A DNA stretch of 19,062 nucleotides from JAWLDB01 sp041686915 (GCA_041686915.1 JAWLDB010000034.1:1-19062); one strand, 5' to 3'; numbered from the stretch's first letter, positions 7,029-15,049 are shown. Numbers and translations: made by a program. Notes: generated from the sequence alone by a model not told the origin.

Positions 7029-7951
7029 TCATCGGCACAGTTCATCGTTTCTCCGAATGATACTTGCAGGGCATGGGGCAGAACCTCATCCAACACAGGC
7101 AGATAATCAGCCACAGCCTTCGGGCTTCCAGGTAGATTGATAATCAGCGTCTGACCTCTAAGTCCTGCCACACCTCGGGAGAGCATTGCCCTTGGGGTCT
7201 TCTGCAGCCCAAAGAAGCGCAGCCCTTCTGCCAAACCGGGGGCCTCACGCTCTATCACTGCTCTGGTAGCCTCGGGAGTGTTATCCCGCGGACTAAATCC
7301 TGTCCCCCCCGTGGTCAGGACCAAATCAACCTTTGCCTCATCACAAAGTGTTTTGAGATGCATGACAATCATTTCCTGGTCATCAGCCAACAACAGGTAA
7401 TCTACGGCGAAGCCCCTATGCAGAAGCCACTCGCTAATCAGCGGGCCGCAAGCGTCAGCGCGTTCACCACGGTAGCCCCGGTCACTAAGCGATACTACGG
7501 CTGCCCGGCGAACTGGCCAGATAACCATCTCGTCCCCTGGGCGTACCTCTCCCGAAACCAGCACTTCGGCAAATATTCCTTCCCGCGGCATTACGCAATC
7601 TCCCGCCTGTTGCCGAATGGCGCATCCAGTATGGCATTCCTTGCCTATCTGTGTCACCCGCAGCACGGCCTCTCCTATGCGCAAGACCGATCCAACAGGC
7701 AGAGTGTGCAACGACACGCCACTGGTGGCGATATTCTCGGCGAAGCTGCCTTCGCTGACAGCCAGGCCCATCCGCTGCATCTTCTCAATGCTCTCACAGG
7801 CAAGCAAGCTGACCTGTCGATGCCAGGGACCGGCATGGGCATCGCCTTGCACTCCATGGCCCTGTACTAATCTCACTACTTGCTGAGGGACTTTCTGCAC
7901 GCCCTTGGTTTCACTCACACTAACAGCTACGACTCTAGCCTTGCTGCCCAT
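7022..7951 (-). CDS. MOSC domain-MogA/MoaB fusion (molybdopterin adenylyltransferase type)
   Basis: A two-domain cytoplasmic protein of 309 residues. Residues 1-145 form a MOSC domain (GHGVQGDAHAG, QVSLLACESI, AENIATSGV, IGKECHTGCAI with Cys106 and Cys110, plus Cys119), a family linked to sulfur transfer and metal-sulfur cofactor handling. Residues about 148-309 form a MogA/MoaB-like domain with TTGGTGFSPRDNTPEAT (213-229) and LPGSPKAV (273-280), the molybdopterin-binding motifs of the enzymes that adenylylate molybdopterin before metal insertion. As last gene of the operon it overlaps moaC by 17 bp and has GGAGGG 6 nt before its ATG. The fusion pairs adenylylation with a possible sulfur-carrier or cofactor-binding module. 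The molecular role of the MOSC half is inference. Confidence 0.9.
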   Translation of the reverse strand: MGSKARVVAVSVSETKGVQKVPQQVVRLVQGHGVQGDAHAGPWHRQVSLLACESIEKMQRMGLAVSEGSFAENIATSGVSLHTLPVGSVLRIGEAVLRVTQIGKECHTGCAIRQQAGDCVMPREGIFAEVLVSGEVRPGDEMVIWPVRRAAVVSLSDRGYRGERADACGPLISEWLLHRGFAVDYLLLADDQEMIVMHLKTLCDEAKVDLVLTTGGTGFSPRDNTPEATRAVIEREAPGLAEGLRFFGLQKTPRAMLSRGVAGLRGQTLIINLPGSPKAVADYLPVLDEVLPHALQVSFGETMNCADEA

Positions 7952-8429
7952 CCAGTACCCTCCTCCAATTTCCGCTTTTTCCGCCCGCCTTGGACTGCAG
8001 GCAAATGTGTTCGATGCTCATGTTCTTGTCAACAGCCTTGCACATATCATAGATGGTCAAGGCTGCAACCGAGACAGCCGTTAACGCTTCCATCTCTGCA
8101 CCGGTCTGGCCAGTTGTCCGCACTGCGCAGGCAATCTCCAGAACTGGCTCCCCGTCAAGGAAAGCAAACTGCATATCCACCCCTGAAAGCAATAGGGGGT
8201 GACACATTGGGATTAAGTCGGCGGTACGTTTTGCGGCCATGATGCCGGCTGTCTGCGCTACCGGTAGCACGTCGCCTTTAGCCAATTGTCCCGCCTTGAT
8301 CAACTCAAGAGTCGCCGGCAACATCCTCACCCGACCAACTGCAACCGCTTCGCGCTTGGTGTGGGACTTATCACTCACGTCCACCATCTTGGGCAGCCCT
8401 GCTTCATTCATGTGTGTTAGCCGGTTCAT
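7935..8429 (-). CDS. moaC: MoaC, cyclic pyranopterin monophosphate synthase
   Basis: MoaC converts the MoaA product, 3',8-cyclo-7,8-dihydro-GTP, to cyclic pyranopterin monophosphate. The protein has 164 residues, normal length. The family motifs are present: LTHMNEAGLPKMVDVSDK at the start, PMCHPLLLSGV (74-84) and EMEALTAVSVAALTIYDMCKA (112-132, in pieces EMEALTAVS and IYDMCKA), with the catalytic Asp128 and Lys131. The start ATG is one base past the moaA stop, and AGGAGGG lies inside the last codons of moaA, so the pair is probably coupled. Confidence 0.97.
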   Translation of the reverse strand: MNRLTHMNEAGLPKMVDVSDKSHTKREAVAVGRVRMLPATLELIKAGQLAKGDVLPVAQTAGIMAAKRTADLIPMCHPLLLSGVDMQFAFLDGEPVLEIACAVRTTGQTGAEMEALTAVSVAALTIYDMCKAVDKNMSIEHICLQSKAGGKSGNWRRVLDGQQG

Positions 8430-8430
8430 A

Positions 8431-9378
8431 TTACCCTCCTATTTCTGCCATACGCCGCCTGGCGCGAGGTGTTTGCGGCTGAGCAGATGGTTTACCGAGG
8501 ATTGTCGTCTGCAGCTGCTGGGCCAAGAGTGGCTCTGCGCCCTCTGCCAACCAAGGGCGGATATCTATTTCCCTGTCATCCAACAAACAGGGACGGATGG
8601 TGCCTTGTGCGGTTAGCCTGATGCGATTGCAGCTTCCGCAGAAGTGCTCGCTGACCGCGCTGATTATACCGATCTTGCCCTGCGCGCCCGGGAGCCGGTA
8701 ATACCGTGCTGGCCCCCCGCCCACTTTGGCAGCTACTTCCTCTGGCATTCCCAAAGCATTCCAGATATCTTTGGCTGACACCACCTTGTCATGCCAACCC
8801 CTACCCTCACCAATCGACATCAACTCAATGAAGCGCACATCCCATGGATGGCCAATGGTCAAGTTTGCCAAATCCAGCAACTCATCGTCATTGACGCCTC
8901 GGACCACTACAGCGTTAAGCCTGATAGGTACAATACCTGCATGCTCTGCAGCTGAAATAGCAGCAAAGACTTTGGCGATATCGCCACCATTGGTGAAACG
9001 CCGGTACCTATCCGGCTGAAGGGTATCAAGACTGATATTGACGCGGTCAAGCCCAGCAGCACGCAGGGCATGCGCCCGGTCTGCAAACCTCTGGCCGTTG
9101 GTTGTCATACTGACTTCCTTGATGCCCGGGACAGACTTAATCCCGGCAATAATCTGCTCCAGATCGGCACGCAAGAGAGGCTCGCCACCCGTTAGGCGAA
9201 CTCGCGATACGCCCAAACCAGCAGCCACTTGCACGAACCGGATTATTTCCTCAGCCTTCAGCAGGCGAGAATGGGTTTCGCCTAAGTCTGCCGGCAAGCA
9301 GTAATAACATCTCAGGTCACACTCGGGCGTAACCGAGATACGCAAATAGTCAATTTCTCGCCCCAGGCCATCAAACAT
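8431..9378 (-). CDS. moaA: MoaA, GTP 3',8-cyclase (radical SAM)
   Basis: MoaA is the radical SAM enzyme that starts pterin synthesis from GTP. The 315-residue protein has the SAM-cluster motif CDLRCYYC (Cys20, Cys24, Cys27), TGGEP (63-67), and the second 4Fe-4S cluster ligands Cys247, Cys250 and Cys264 in CGSCNRIRLTAQGTIRPCL. It ends in the conserved di-glycine tail (EIGG) needed in characterised MoaA proteins. GGGGAGG lies 8 nt before the ATG, inside the end of the upstream moeA-PBP gene, and only 3 nt separate the two. All expected residues are present. Confidence 0.97.
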   Translation of the reverse strand: MFDGLGREIDYLRISVTPECDLRCYYCLPADLGETHSRLLKAEEIIRFVQVAAGLGVSRVRLTGGEPLLRADLEQIIAGIKSVPGIKEVSMTTNGQRFADRAHALRAAGLDRVNISLDTLQPDRYRRFTNGGDIAKVFAAISAAEHAGIVPIRLNAVVVRGVNDDELLDLANLTIGHPWDVRFIELMSIGEGRGWHDKVVSAKDIWNALGMPEEVAAKVGGGPARYYRLPGAQGKIGIISAVSEHFCGSCNRIRLTAQGTIRPCLLDDREIDIRPWLAEGAEPLLAQQLQTTILGKPSAQPQTPRARRRMAEIGG

Positions 9379-9381
9379 TGG

Positions 9382-11301
9382 TTATTCCTCCCCGAAAACA
9401 ACGACCCCCGAAAGGGAAGTATCGTAGCCACCTAGTTGCTGCACCATTTGCCTAAAGCTCGGGCTGCTGATGGCCTCAAGCAACTGACGCACACCGATGT
9501 GCCCGAGATTTGACTCAGGTATAGCCAAATCATATCTTTCCAACACCACTGGCACGAAAGCCAAACCAAAAGCGCTGGCAGCGGCCTGAATGCCTAAGCC
9601 TACATCTGCAGCACTGCTACTGACAGCAGCGGCAACGTTCAGATGAGATGTTTCTTCGCGTTCATAGCCAGATAATCCTGCTGCAGACAAACCATGCTGT
9701 TCCAGCAGGTAGTCCAGCAGAATACGCGTGCCTGAGCCGCGTTGCCTGTTGATGAAGCGCAAGCCTCGTTTAAAAACATCATCCAGGCTGCCCACCTTGT
9801 CTATATCTTCCTGCCGAAGCATCAAACCTTGCTGACGCTGTACAAGATTGATTAGCCTTACCCCTCCGCGTGGGAACAACCTGCGCAAGAAGCTCACGTT
9901 GTACTCCTTGTCTAAAGGATCGAACAGATGGGTGCCGGCCAGGTGCGCTTCCCCGCGCCTGAGAGCCATGAGCCCGCCCAGGCTGCCCACGTGAGTAGAT
10001 GAAAACTCAAATGCGTCGTGCTCCTGCCGAACCACGTCCGCCAACAGATCCAAGGCCACATCATGACTTCCGATGCATACAACCCTCTGAGCGAGCGCTT
10101 CAGCCTGCTCCCGCATCTCTATCACCACTTCAGTCGCTTCCGCGTATCCTTCACTGGTTTCTGGAATTATCAGCACACCATCGGACTTCACAAGGCTAGT
10201 CAGAGCACCTGCTCCCCGCCCGAGGGGCGTCGCGACCCACTTATCGCCAACCCTGCCTACTTGCACACGCACGAACTCTCTGGTGCCTATGCTGGACACG
10301 ACTCGTTTAGTTAGAGTACAGACCTGTTTTACAGTTGCCGGCACAGGCTGGTGCAGCATCCCGTTGATTAGTGGTTTGACAAACAAGTCCATAACCAGCG
10401 CTGCGCTGACCGGATACCCCGGTACCCCAATTACCGGCTTTCCGGCAACCTCCGCTAACACTACCGGCTTGCCAGGCCTAATCAACACTCCATGTACCGC
10501 AACGTTGCCAAGGCGTGAGCAGACGTCAACAGTGTAATCATCACGACCATGTGAGGAGCCTGCATTCAGCACAACGATGTCAGCCAACTGAACAGCTTGG
10601 GAGACGGCTTGCTCCAAAAGCTCCGGGTCGTCAGGAACAATCTCGTTAATCACCGGCTGGGCACCCCAACCTGTTACCAGGCCCGCAAAGAGCTGGGAGT
10701 TCGACTCTGTTATCTGCCCCTGGGCAGGCGTTTGTCCTGCAGGCACCAGCTCATCGCCCGTTGGGATGATGGCCACTACTGGACGCTTAATCACGTCAAC
10801 AACCTGATGCCCTGAAGCCAGCAAGCTGGCCAAGTCTTCAGGCCTAAGCAGGTGATGCCTGGGCAGCAGCAAATCACCCTGTACGATGTCTTCGCCAATT
10901 CCTCGAACATGCTGCCACGCAACTGCTGGCTCCACTATCTCAACAGTGTGATCGTCGACTACGTGCAAGTCTTCAACCATGATGACCGCATCACTGGCTG
11001 CAGGCAGGGGATCTCCAGTGTCTACCCACCAGGCAGTCTCTCCAATGGTCAGACCTAGGGGATTGCGCAGTTCAGCTGTCGTGGTTTTGGCGGCCAGCAC
11101 GGCAATGCCGTCCATAGCCGAAGCCAGGAAGTGCGGCGATGAGCGTAGGGCAAAGACAGGATGCGCCAGTACCCTTCCTAGCGCTTCCGTAACCGGCAGG
11201 GTTTCCTGCCTGACTGCAAACAAGCCGCTAGGTAGGCATGCCTGCCAGCGGGCCCAAGCTTCTTCGCGCGTCACGTTAGTCAAGTACAGTTGTTTTTTCA
11301 A
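9382..11301 (-). CDS. MoeA fused to a C-terminal PBP-like substrate-binding domain
   Basis: A cytoplasmic protein of about 639 residues. The N-terminal part (about 1-400) is a complete MoeA-type molybdotransferase: SAMDGIAV, the molybdopterin-binding subdomain with IPTGDELVP and NAGSSHGRDDYT, RPGKPVVLA, GVPGYPVSAAL and a C-terminal beta domain. The remainder (about 405-620) is a periplasmic-binding-protein-like fold lacking any signal peptide, with GSHDVALDLLAD, THLFDP and the family signature INRQRGSGTRILLDYL. Such fusions are known in anaerobic bacteria and archaea, and the extra domain is presumed to bind molybdate or tungstate. I prefer the TTG at 11301, which overlaps the moeA TGA stop, has GGGGGG 7 nt upstream and gives the family-like start (M)KKQLYLTNV. 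ATG 11316 is the alternative and adds five residues. Confidence 0.92.
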   Translation of the reverse strand: MKKQLYLTNVTREEAWARWQACLPSGLFAVRQETLPVTEALGRVLAHPVFALRSSPHFLASAMDGIAVLAAKTTTAELRNPLGLTIGETAWWVDTGDPLPAASDAVIMVEDLHVVDDHTVEIVEPAVAWQHVRGIGEDIVQGDLLLPRHHLLRPEDLASLLASGHQVVDVIKRPVVAIIPTGDELVPAGQTPAQGQITESNSQLFAGLVTGWGAQPVINEIVPDDPELLEQAVSQAVQLADIVVLNAGSSHGRDDYTVDVCSRLGNVAVHGVLIRPGKPVVLAEVAGKPVIGVPGYPVSAALVMDLFVKPLINGMLHQPVPATVKQVCTLTKRVVSSIGTREFVRVQVGRVGDKWVATPLGRGAGALTSLVKSDGVLIIPETSEGYAEATEVVIEMREQAEALAQRVVCIGSHDVALDLLADVVRQEHDAFEFSSTHVGSLGGLMALRRGEAHLAGTHLFDPLDKEYNVSFLRRLFPRGGVRLINLVQRQQGLMLRQEDIDKVGSLDDVFKRGLRFINRQRGSGTRILLDYLLEQHGLSAAGLSGYEREETSHLNVAAAVSSSAADVGLGIQAAASAFGLAFVPVVLERYDLAIPESNLGHIGVRQLLEAISSPSFRQMVQQLGGYDTSLSGVVVFGEE

Positions 11302-12539
11302 GCCATTTCCCCCCATAGAAAGACTTCGACCTCGGTGCCCTGACGCAGTCCCTCGCCGCCCTCAGCGATGATTATATAACCTGTTGCTCTGGCAACGGAT
11401 GAGATCATGGCGGACTTACTTAACAACGGTTCGGCCAGCAACCCGCCTTCCTCACCAACCGTTAAGCGTACCTGGACATATTCTGTGCGCCCAACTTGTG
11501 AGCGTAAACTGCGAGTGAGTGTGGCCTGCACCTGCCTTCTGGCAGGGCTGTTGCGACGACTGAGATGCGCTAGTACGGGTGGGAGCAGCATCTCTGCAGT
11601 CATCATGGCAGACAGTGGATGGCCAGGAAAACCAATAACGCCCTTGCCCTCTATCGAACTCAGTATTGTCGGCTTACCTGGCTTGACAGCCAACCCGTGC
11701 ACTAAGACTCCCGGTTTGCCCAGACTGTTCAGCACACGCTCTGTCAAGTCATAGGTTCCAAGGGAACTGCCTCCTGATAGCACGACCAGGTCGAATTGCA
11801 TAAGGGCATGCTCCAATGCGCTTCTAATCGCTATCTCATTGTCTGGCAGAATACCCATGATAGAAGCTATTCCACCGCAGCGGATAACCTGGCCGGCCAA
11901 GGTGAAGCCATTAATGTCCCTTACTTGACCGGGCAGCGGGTTCACATCCGGTGGCACAAGCTCATTTCCAGTCGAAAAGACGGCCACTTGCGGCTGACAA
12001 AGCACAGGCACAGATGCATGCCCCACGGCAGCCAATGCACCCAAGTCTCCTGGCCTCAACTGATGGCCCAGACGAAACAGTGCATCGCCTACCTGAACGT
12101 CCTCTCCAACACGCAAAACGTTTTCATAAGGGGCGAGTGGCCGATGGACAGCGACTGTCGTATCATCAAACTCTTCGGTGTACTCTATCATCACCACGGC
12201 ATCAGCACCTGCAGGCAGCGGGGCTCCGGTAGCAATCGGAGCAGCCTGACCAGGTTCCAAGGTCCAGTCAGGCATTTCCCCTATGTGCACGTCTGCAACC
12301 ATCTGCAGCAATGCAGGAATGGTCTCTGTCGCACCTGATACATCCTGGCTGCGCACGGCGTAGCCATCCATAGTGGATTTGGCAAAGGATGGTAGAGCAT
12401 CGCTGACAGCAACGGAAGCAGCCAACACCCTTCCGAGGGCGGAATGCAATGGGACGTGTTCAGTTCTATCCAAAGGGCGAATGGCGCTGGTGAATACCGC
12501 CAATGCTTCGTCTAACCGATGAATGCGTTGTAGATGCAT
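11298..12539 (-). CDS. moeA: MoeA, molybdopterin molybdenumtransferase
   Basis: MoeA inserts molybdate (or tungstate) into adenylylated molybdopterin. The 413-residue protein has the standard length and motifs: STMDGYAV (56-62), ATGAPLPAGADAVVM (103-117), STGNELVPP (189-197), LSGGSSLGTYDL with Asp264, VKPGKPT (285-291) and GFPGHPLSAM (303-312). GGGAGG lies 7 nt before its ATG. Only 17 nt separate it from tupC, and its stop codon overlaps the probable start of the second moeA. Two dissimilar MoeA proteins beside a tungstate importer suggest a division of work between metals, as proposed for other anaerobes with paired moeA genes. That assignment is inference. Confidence 0.96.
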   Translation of the reverse strand: MHLQRIHRLDEALAVFTSAIRPLDRTEHVPLHSALGRVLAASVAVSDALPSFAKSTMDGYAVRSQDVSGATETIPALLQMVADVHIGEMPDWTLEPGQAAPIATGAPLPAGADAVVMIEYTEEFDDTTVAVHRPLAPYENVLRVGEDVQVGDALFRLGHQLRPGDLGALAAVGHASVPVLCQPQVAVFSTGNELVPPDVNPLPGQVRDINGFTLAGQVIRCGGIASIMGILPDNEIAIRSALEHALMQFDLVVLSGGSSLGTYDLTERVLNSLGKPGVLVHGLAVKPGKPTILSSIEGKGVIGFPGHPLSAMMTAEMLLPPVLAHLSRRNSPARRQVQATLTRSLRSQVGRTEYVQVRLTVGEEGGLLAEPLLSKSAMISSVARATGYIIIAEGGEGLRQGTEVEVFLWGEMA

Positions 12540-12556
12540 ACAGAAACCTCCCTGTC

Positions 12557-13195
12557 TTAACTCACCCGTCCCCGCAATAAACGTAGAATATGTCCATCCT
12601 GCCGAACCAGCAGCGGATCGTGGGTTGCAACGACCACACCTTTCCCTGCCTGTACCACCGATCGCAATATCTCCGCAATAAGCCTGGCATTCTCCTCATC
12701 CACATTGGCCGTCGGCTCATCTACCAACAGCACATCGGGGTCAAGCAGCATTGCGCGGGCCAGGCTCAGGCGTTGGGCCTCGCCTCCCGAAAGGCTCGTG
12801 GCAGGTTGAGCAGAGAGCTTCGCCAGACCGAACTGCTGTAGCAAGGCTTCTGCTTTCTTCCGCTCTTCATCACCTAGACTAGCTCGCCAGGCTAACGGCT
12901 GCAAGAGGTTACGCAGGACGCTGCCCTGCAGAAAACGCGGATGCTGAAACACATAGTGGACTCGTCGCGTATAGGCGACCCGATCGATAAGCCGAATATC
13001 GGTCCCGTCAAACCAGATGCTGCCCGAGTAGTCTTCAACCTGCCGCGACAGCAGCCTGAGCAGTGTCGTCTTGCCTGCTCCATTGTCACCCACCAGGATA
13101 TTAAGATTGCCTTGTTTTATGCTTAGGGATGCAATATCAAGAATGATACGGCCTTCCCTCTTTAGGCTCACATCGGACACCTTAAAAAGCTCCAT
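12557..13195 (-). CDS. tupC: tungstate ABC transporter, ATP-binding subunit
   Basis: A 212-residue ABC ATPase that would power oxyanion import on the cytoplasmic face of the membrane. It has Walker A GDNGAGKTT (36-44), a Q-loop in YVFQHPRF, the signature LSGGEAQRLSLARAML (135-150), Walker B VLLVDEPTA (155-163) and the switch histidine in VVVATHD. The length is typical of a single-domain subunit and it lacks the C-terminal TOBE/MOP domain of ModC, which fits TupC better. It overlaps the permease gene by 14 bp, and GGGAGG precedes its ATG. Substrate assignment depends on the adjacent binding protein. Confidence 0.93.
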   Translation of the reverse strand: MELFKVSDVSLKREGRIILDIASLSIKQGNLNILVGDNGAGKTTLLRLLSRQVEDYSGSIWFDGTDIRLIDRVAYTRRVHYVFQHPRFLQGSVLRNLLQPLAWRASLGDEERKKAEALLQQFGLAKLSAQPATSLSGGEAQRLSLARAMLLDPDVLLVDEPTANVDEENARLIAEILRSVVQAGKGVVVATHDPLLVRQDGHILRLLRGRVS

Positions 13196-13880
13196 GGCGA
13201 CGCCTCCCTAGGTAGGGGTTGTCCAGCAGGATATTTAGCACTGTGGAAATCAGCAATAGGACCATGCCGAGAGCTACTGCTCTCGCGAAATTGCCTTGTC
13301 TGGTTTCGAGGACGATAGCCGTCGTCAGCACGCGTGTACTGCCTTTGATGTTTCCGCCTACCAGCATCACAGCCCCCACTTCTGCCAGAGCCCTTCCCAG
13401 TCCGGCTACAACAGCCAGGAGCAGACCAGGTAGTGACTCCCGTAGTATTTCTCTGCGCGCCTGCTGAGAGTCAGCCCCGAGCGCTATGAGTAGCGGAGTT
13501 AGCCTGGACGAGGTCTCTGCCAAAGCCCCCCGTGCGATGCCAGCCACGATAGGAGTAACCAAAAACCATTGAGCCAAAATCATGGCCCATGGGGTGAAAA
13601 GCCAGCCGAGAGGGCCCATAGGGCCCTCTCGTGACAAGAACAGGTACACGAACAGACCGACAACCACCGGTGGGATTCCCATCATGGCATTGGTTAGACG
13701 CGTCCAAACTCCTGAGTGCCGAGTCAGCCAGTACCCCCAAGGTATGCCAACCAAGCTCCCCAAAACAACTGCGCTACCGGATACCAGGAGAGTGCGCAGG
13801 ATGATGAGATAGGTCTCTGCATCTCCCCCAAAAAGCAGAACAAGTGCCTCACGTAAAGTAGCCGTTGTCATACCATCCAC
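13182..13880 (-). CDS. tupB: tungstate ABC transporter, permease subunit
   Basis: A 232-residue integral membrane protein with about five hydrophobic segments (for example ILRTLLVSGSAVVLGSLVG, AMMGIPPVVVGLFVYLFL and AVALGMVLLLISTVLNILL). The inner-membrane-component loop GRALAEVGAVMLVGGNIKG contacts the ATPase in this transporter class. Sequence style matches TupB permeases. The start given is GTG (VDGMTTATL), with GGGAG close upstream; the in-frame ATG at 13871 is an alternative and the choice is uncertain. It lies 36 nt after tupA and overlaps tupC. Confidence 0.93.
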   Translation of the reverse strand: MDGMTTATLREALVLLFGGDAETYLIILRTLLVSGSAVVLGSLVGIPWGYWLTRHSGVWTRLTNAMMGIPPVVVGLFVYLFLSREGPMGPLGWLFTPWAMILAQWFLVTPIVAGIARGALAETSSRLTPLLIALGADSQQARREILRESLPGLLLAVVAGLGRALAEVGAVMLVGGNIKGSTRVLTTAIVLETRQGNFARAVALGMVLLLISTVLNILLDNPYLGRRRHGAF

Positions 13881-13916
13881 TCAGCTCCCTGTATGGTTTA
13901 TGAAACACACCCTGCC

Positions 13917-14735
13917 CTATTTGCCTCCCTGATAGCTGGGGATGAACAGAGCCTGGCCGCACTGGTCCTTGCCAAATTCGCCGATCATCTGCTGACCATT
14001 CTCTGAAGTCATGAACTCAACGAACTTCATTGCCAGCTCATAGTTCGCGCCTTTATGAGTATCGGGATTGACAGCAATCACACCATAGGAGTTGAACATC
14101 CGCTCATCGCCTTCAACTGCGACCTGCAAATCGACTTTATCTTTCCAGGCTAAATACGTTGCCCGATCTGCCAGAACATAACTCTGGGTTTCATTAGCCA
14201 TGTTTAATGCATCACCCATGCCAAGGCCGGCCTCTTTGTAACCCGTTCCGCGGGTTTCAACGCCAGCTGCAATCCAGAGCGCCAGTTCCTTCTTATGAGT
14301 ACCGGAGTTGTCTCCACGGGAAACAAAGGATGCATTGGCAGCAGCTACCTTTTGCAGGGCGGCTGCAGCATCATTGCCACCAACGATACCAGCAGGGTCG
14401 GTGGCCGGGCCAAGCAGCACGAAGTCGTTGTACATTACGTCTCTGCGGTTCACGCCATGACCATCGGCTACGAACTCGTCTTCGGCACTGCGTGCATGCA
14501 CCAGAATGACATCGACGTCTCCTCTTTCACCAAGGGCAATGGCCTCGCCAGTGCCCTTGGCCAATACCTCTACCTTTACATTATTGTCTTTCTCAAATAC
14601 CGGTAGCAAATAGTCGAGCAAACCGGAATCATACGTGCTGGTGGTTGTCGCCAAACGCACAACTTTCGGCTGGCAGGCAGCAGACGCCACCAACATCGTC
14701 AGAACCAAGAACAGGAGCGCAAATCGCTTAAACAT
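13917..14735 (-). CDS. tupA: tungstate-binding lipoprotein TupA
   Basis: The extracellular solute receptor of the importer, 272 residues. The N-terminus has a basic start (MFKR), a hydrophobic stretch and a lipobox-like VASAAC with the lipid-bearing cysteine at 21. The mature protein begins with RLATTTSTYDSGLLDYLLP: the TTTS motif (30-33 here comprise TTTS) is the known hallmark of TupA-class, high-affinity tungstate receptors and differs from ModA and WtpA. Further along are SRGDNSGTHKKELALW and MGDALNMANE. As first gene behind the riboswitch it has GGAGAGG at good spacing to its ATG. Tungstate preference is established for the family but not testable from sequence alone. Confidence 0.95.
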   Translation of the reverse strand: MFKRFALLFLVLTMLVASAACQPKVVRLATTTSTYDSGLLDYLLPVFEKDNNVKVEVLAKGTGEAIALGERGDVDVILVHARSAEDEFVADGHGVNRRDVMYNDFVLLGPATDPAGIVGGNDAAAALQKVAAANASFVSRGDNSGTHKKELALWIAAGVETRGTGYKEAGLGMGDALNMANETQSYVLADRATYLAWKDKVDLQVAVEGDERMFNSYGVIAVNPDTHKGANYELAMKFVEFMTSENGQQMIGEFGKDQCGQALFIPSYQGGK

Positions 14736-14810
14736 GAACTAATCCTCTCCATTCAGTACGAGGGTCGCTTGGTGCCACAGAGGCCCTGGGGAGCACCAGG
14801 TAGACCACTC

Positions 14811-14842
14811 CAAAAAACAAGCGCCTGCCAGAAAGCAGGCGC
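14811..14842 (-). terminator. riboswitch expression platform: intrinsic terminator before tupA
   Basis: An 8-bp perfect stem GCGCCTGC/GCAGGCGC with a 6-nt loop lies at 14842-14821 on the minus strand, followed by TTGTTTTTTG (14820-14811). It comes 22 nt after the aptamer and about 75 nt before the tupA ATG, so transcription can end before the operon. I could not find an unambiguous anti-terminator strand complementary to the terminator stem. Confidence 0.88.
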
Positions 14843-14864
14843 AAATAGAGCTAAGCCTAGGCCA

Positions 14865-14977
14865 AGCCTATACACGCTCCTTTCCAAACGCGGGAGACCT
14901 GACCGTTTCCAGTCAAACCCTTGAGCGGTCAAGAGACCGCTGCCGATTGGCCAGCCATCAGCTTTGCTGTACAGGCT
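14865..14977 (-). promoter_or_regulatory. Moco/Tuco-type riboswitch aptamer
   Basis: Read on the minus strand, the closing helix P1 is 10 bp, one of them GU (AGCCTGTACA at 14977-14968 with TGTATAGGCT at 14874-14865). Inside are a 7-bp hairpin with a 4-nt loop (14941-14924), a 6-bp hairpin capped by a GAAA tetraloop (14915-14900), and a conserved-looking core GTCTCCCGCGTTTGG then AAAGGAGCG at 14898-14875. The CUCC...AAAGGAG core, a GNRA-capped stem and the position before tungstate-transport and pterin genes fit the Moco RNA motif, which responds to molybdenum cofactor and, in variants, probably tungsten cofactor. I matched this from memory, not with a covariance model. A reading frame of 84 codons over the same DNA is not a gene. 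Confidence 0.8.
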
Positions 14978-15012
14978 AACCAACTTCGGAGTGCTATTGT
15001 TTTGCAACTAAG

Positions 15013-15041
15013 ATTAGAACCTAAGTATTAATTTTCGACAA
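15013..15041 (-). promoter_or_regulatory. vegetative (sigma-A type) promoter of the tup-mo operon
   Basis: A -35 element TTGTCG (15041-15036) and a -10 element TCTAAT (15018-15013) are separated by 17 bp on the minus strand, matching the consensus at 4/6 and 5/6 positions. Transcription would begin near 15006, about 30 nt before riboswitch helix P1. The promoter starts right after the stop of the fumarate hydratase beta gene. Confidence 0.68.
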
Positions 15042-15049
15042 ATGTGCCG

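Noticed and set aside
11796..12338. 180-codon plus-strand frame
   Set aside because: It lies opposite the moeA gene, whose motifs are all intact, and shows no ribosome-binding site or family features.
14753..15007. 84-codon minus-strand reading frame
   Set aside because: It runs through the riboswitch aptamer and the terminator hairpin, its sequence looks like no protein family, and the DNA there is better explained by RNA structure.
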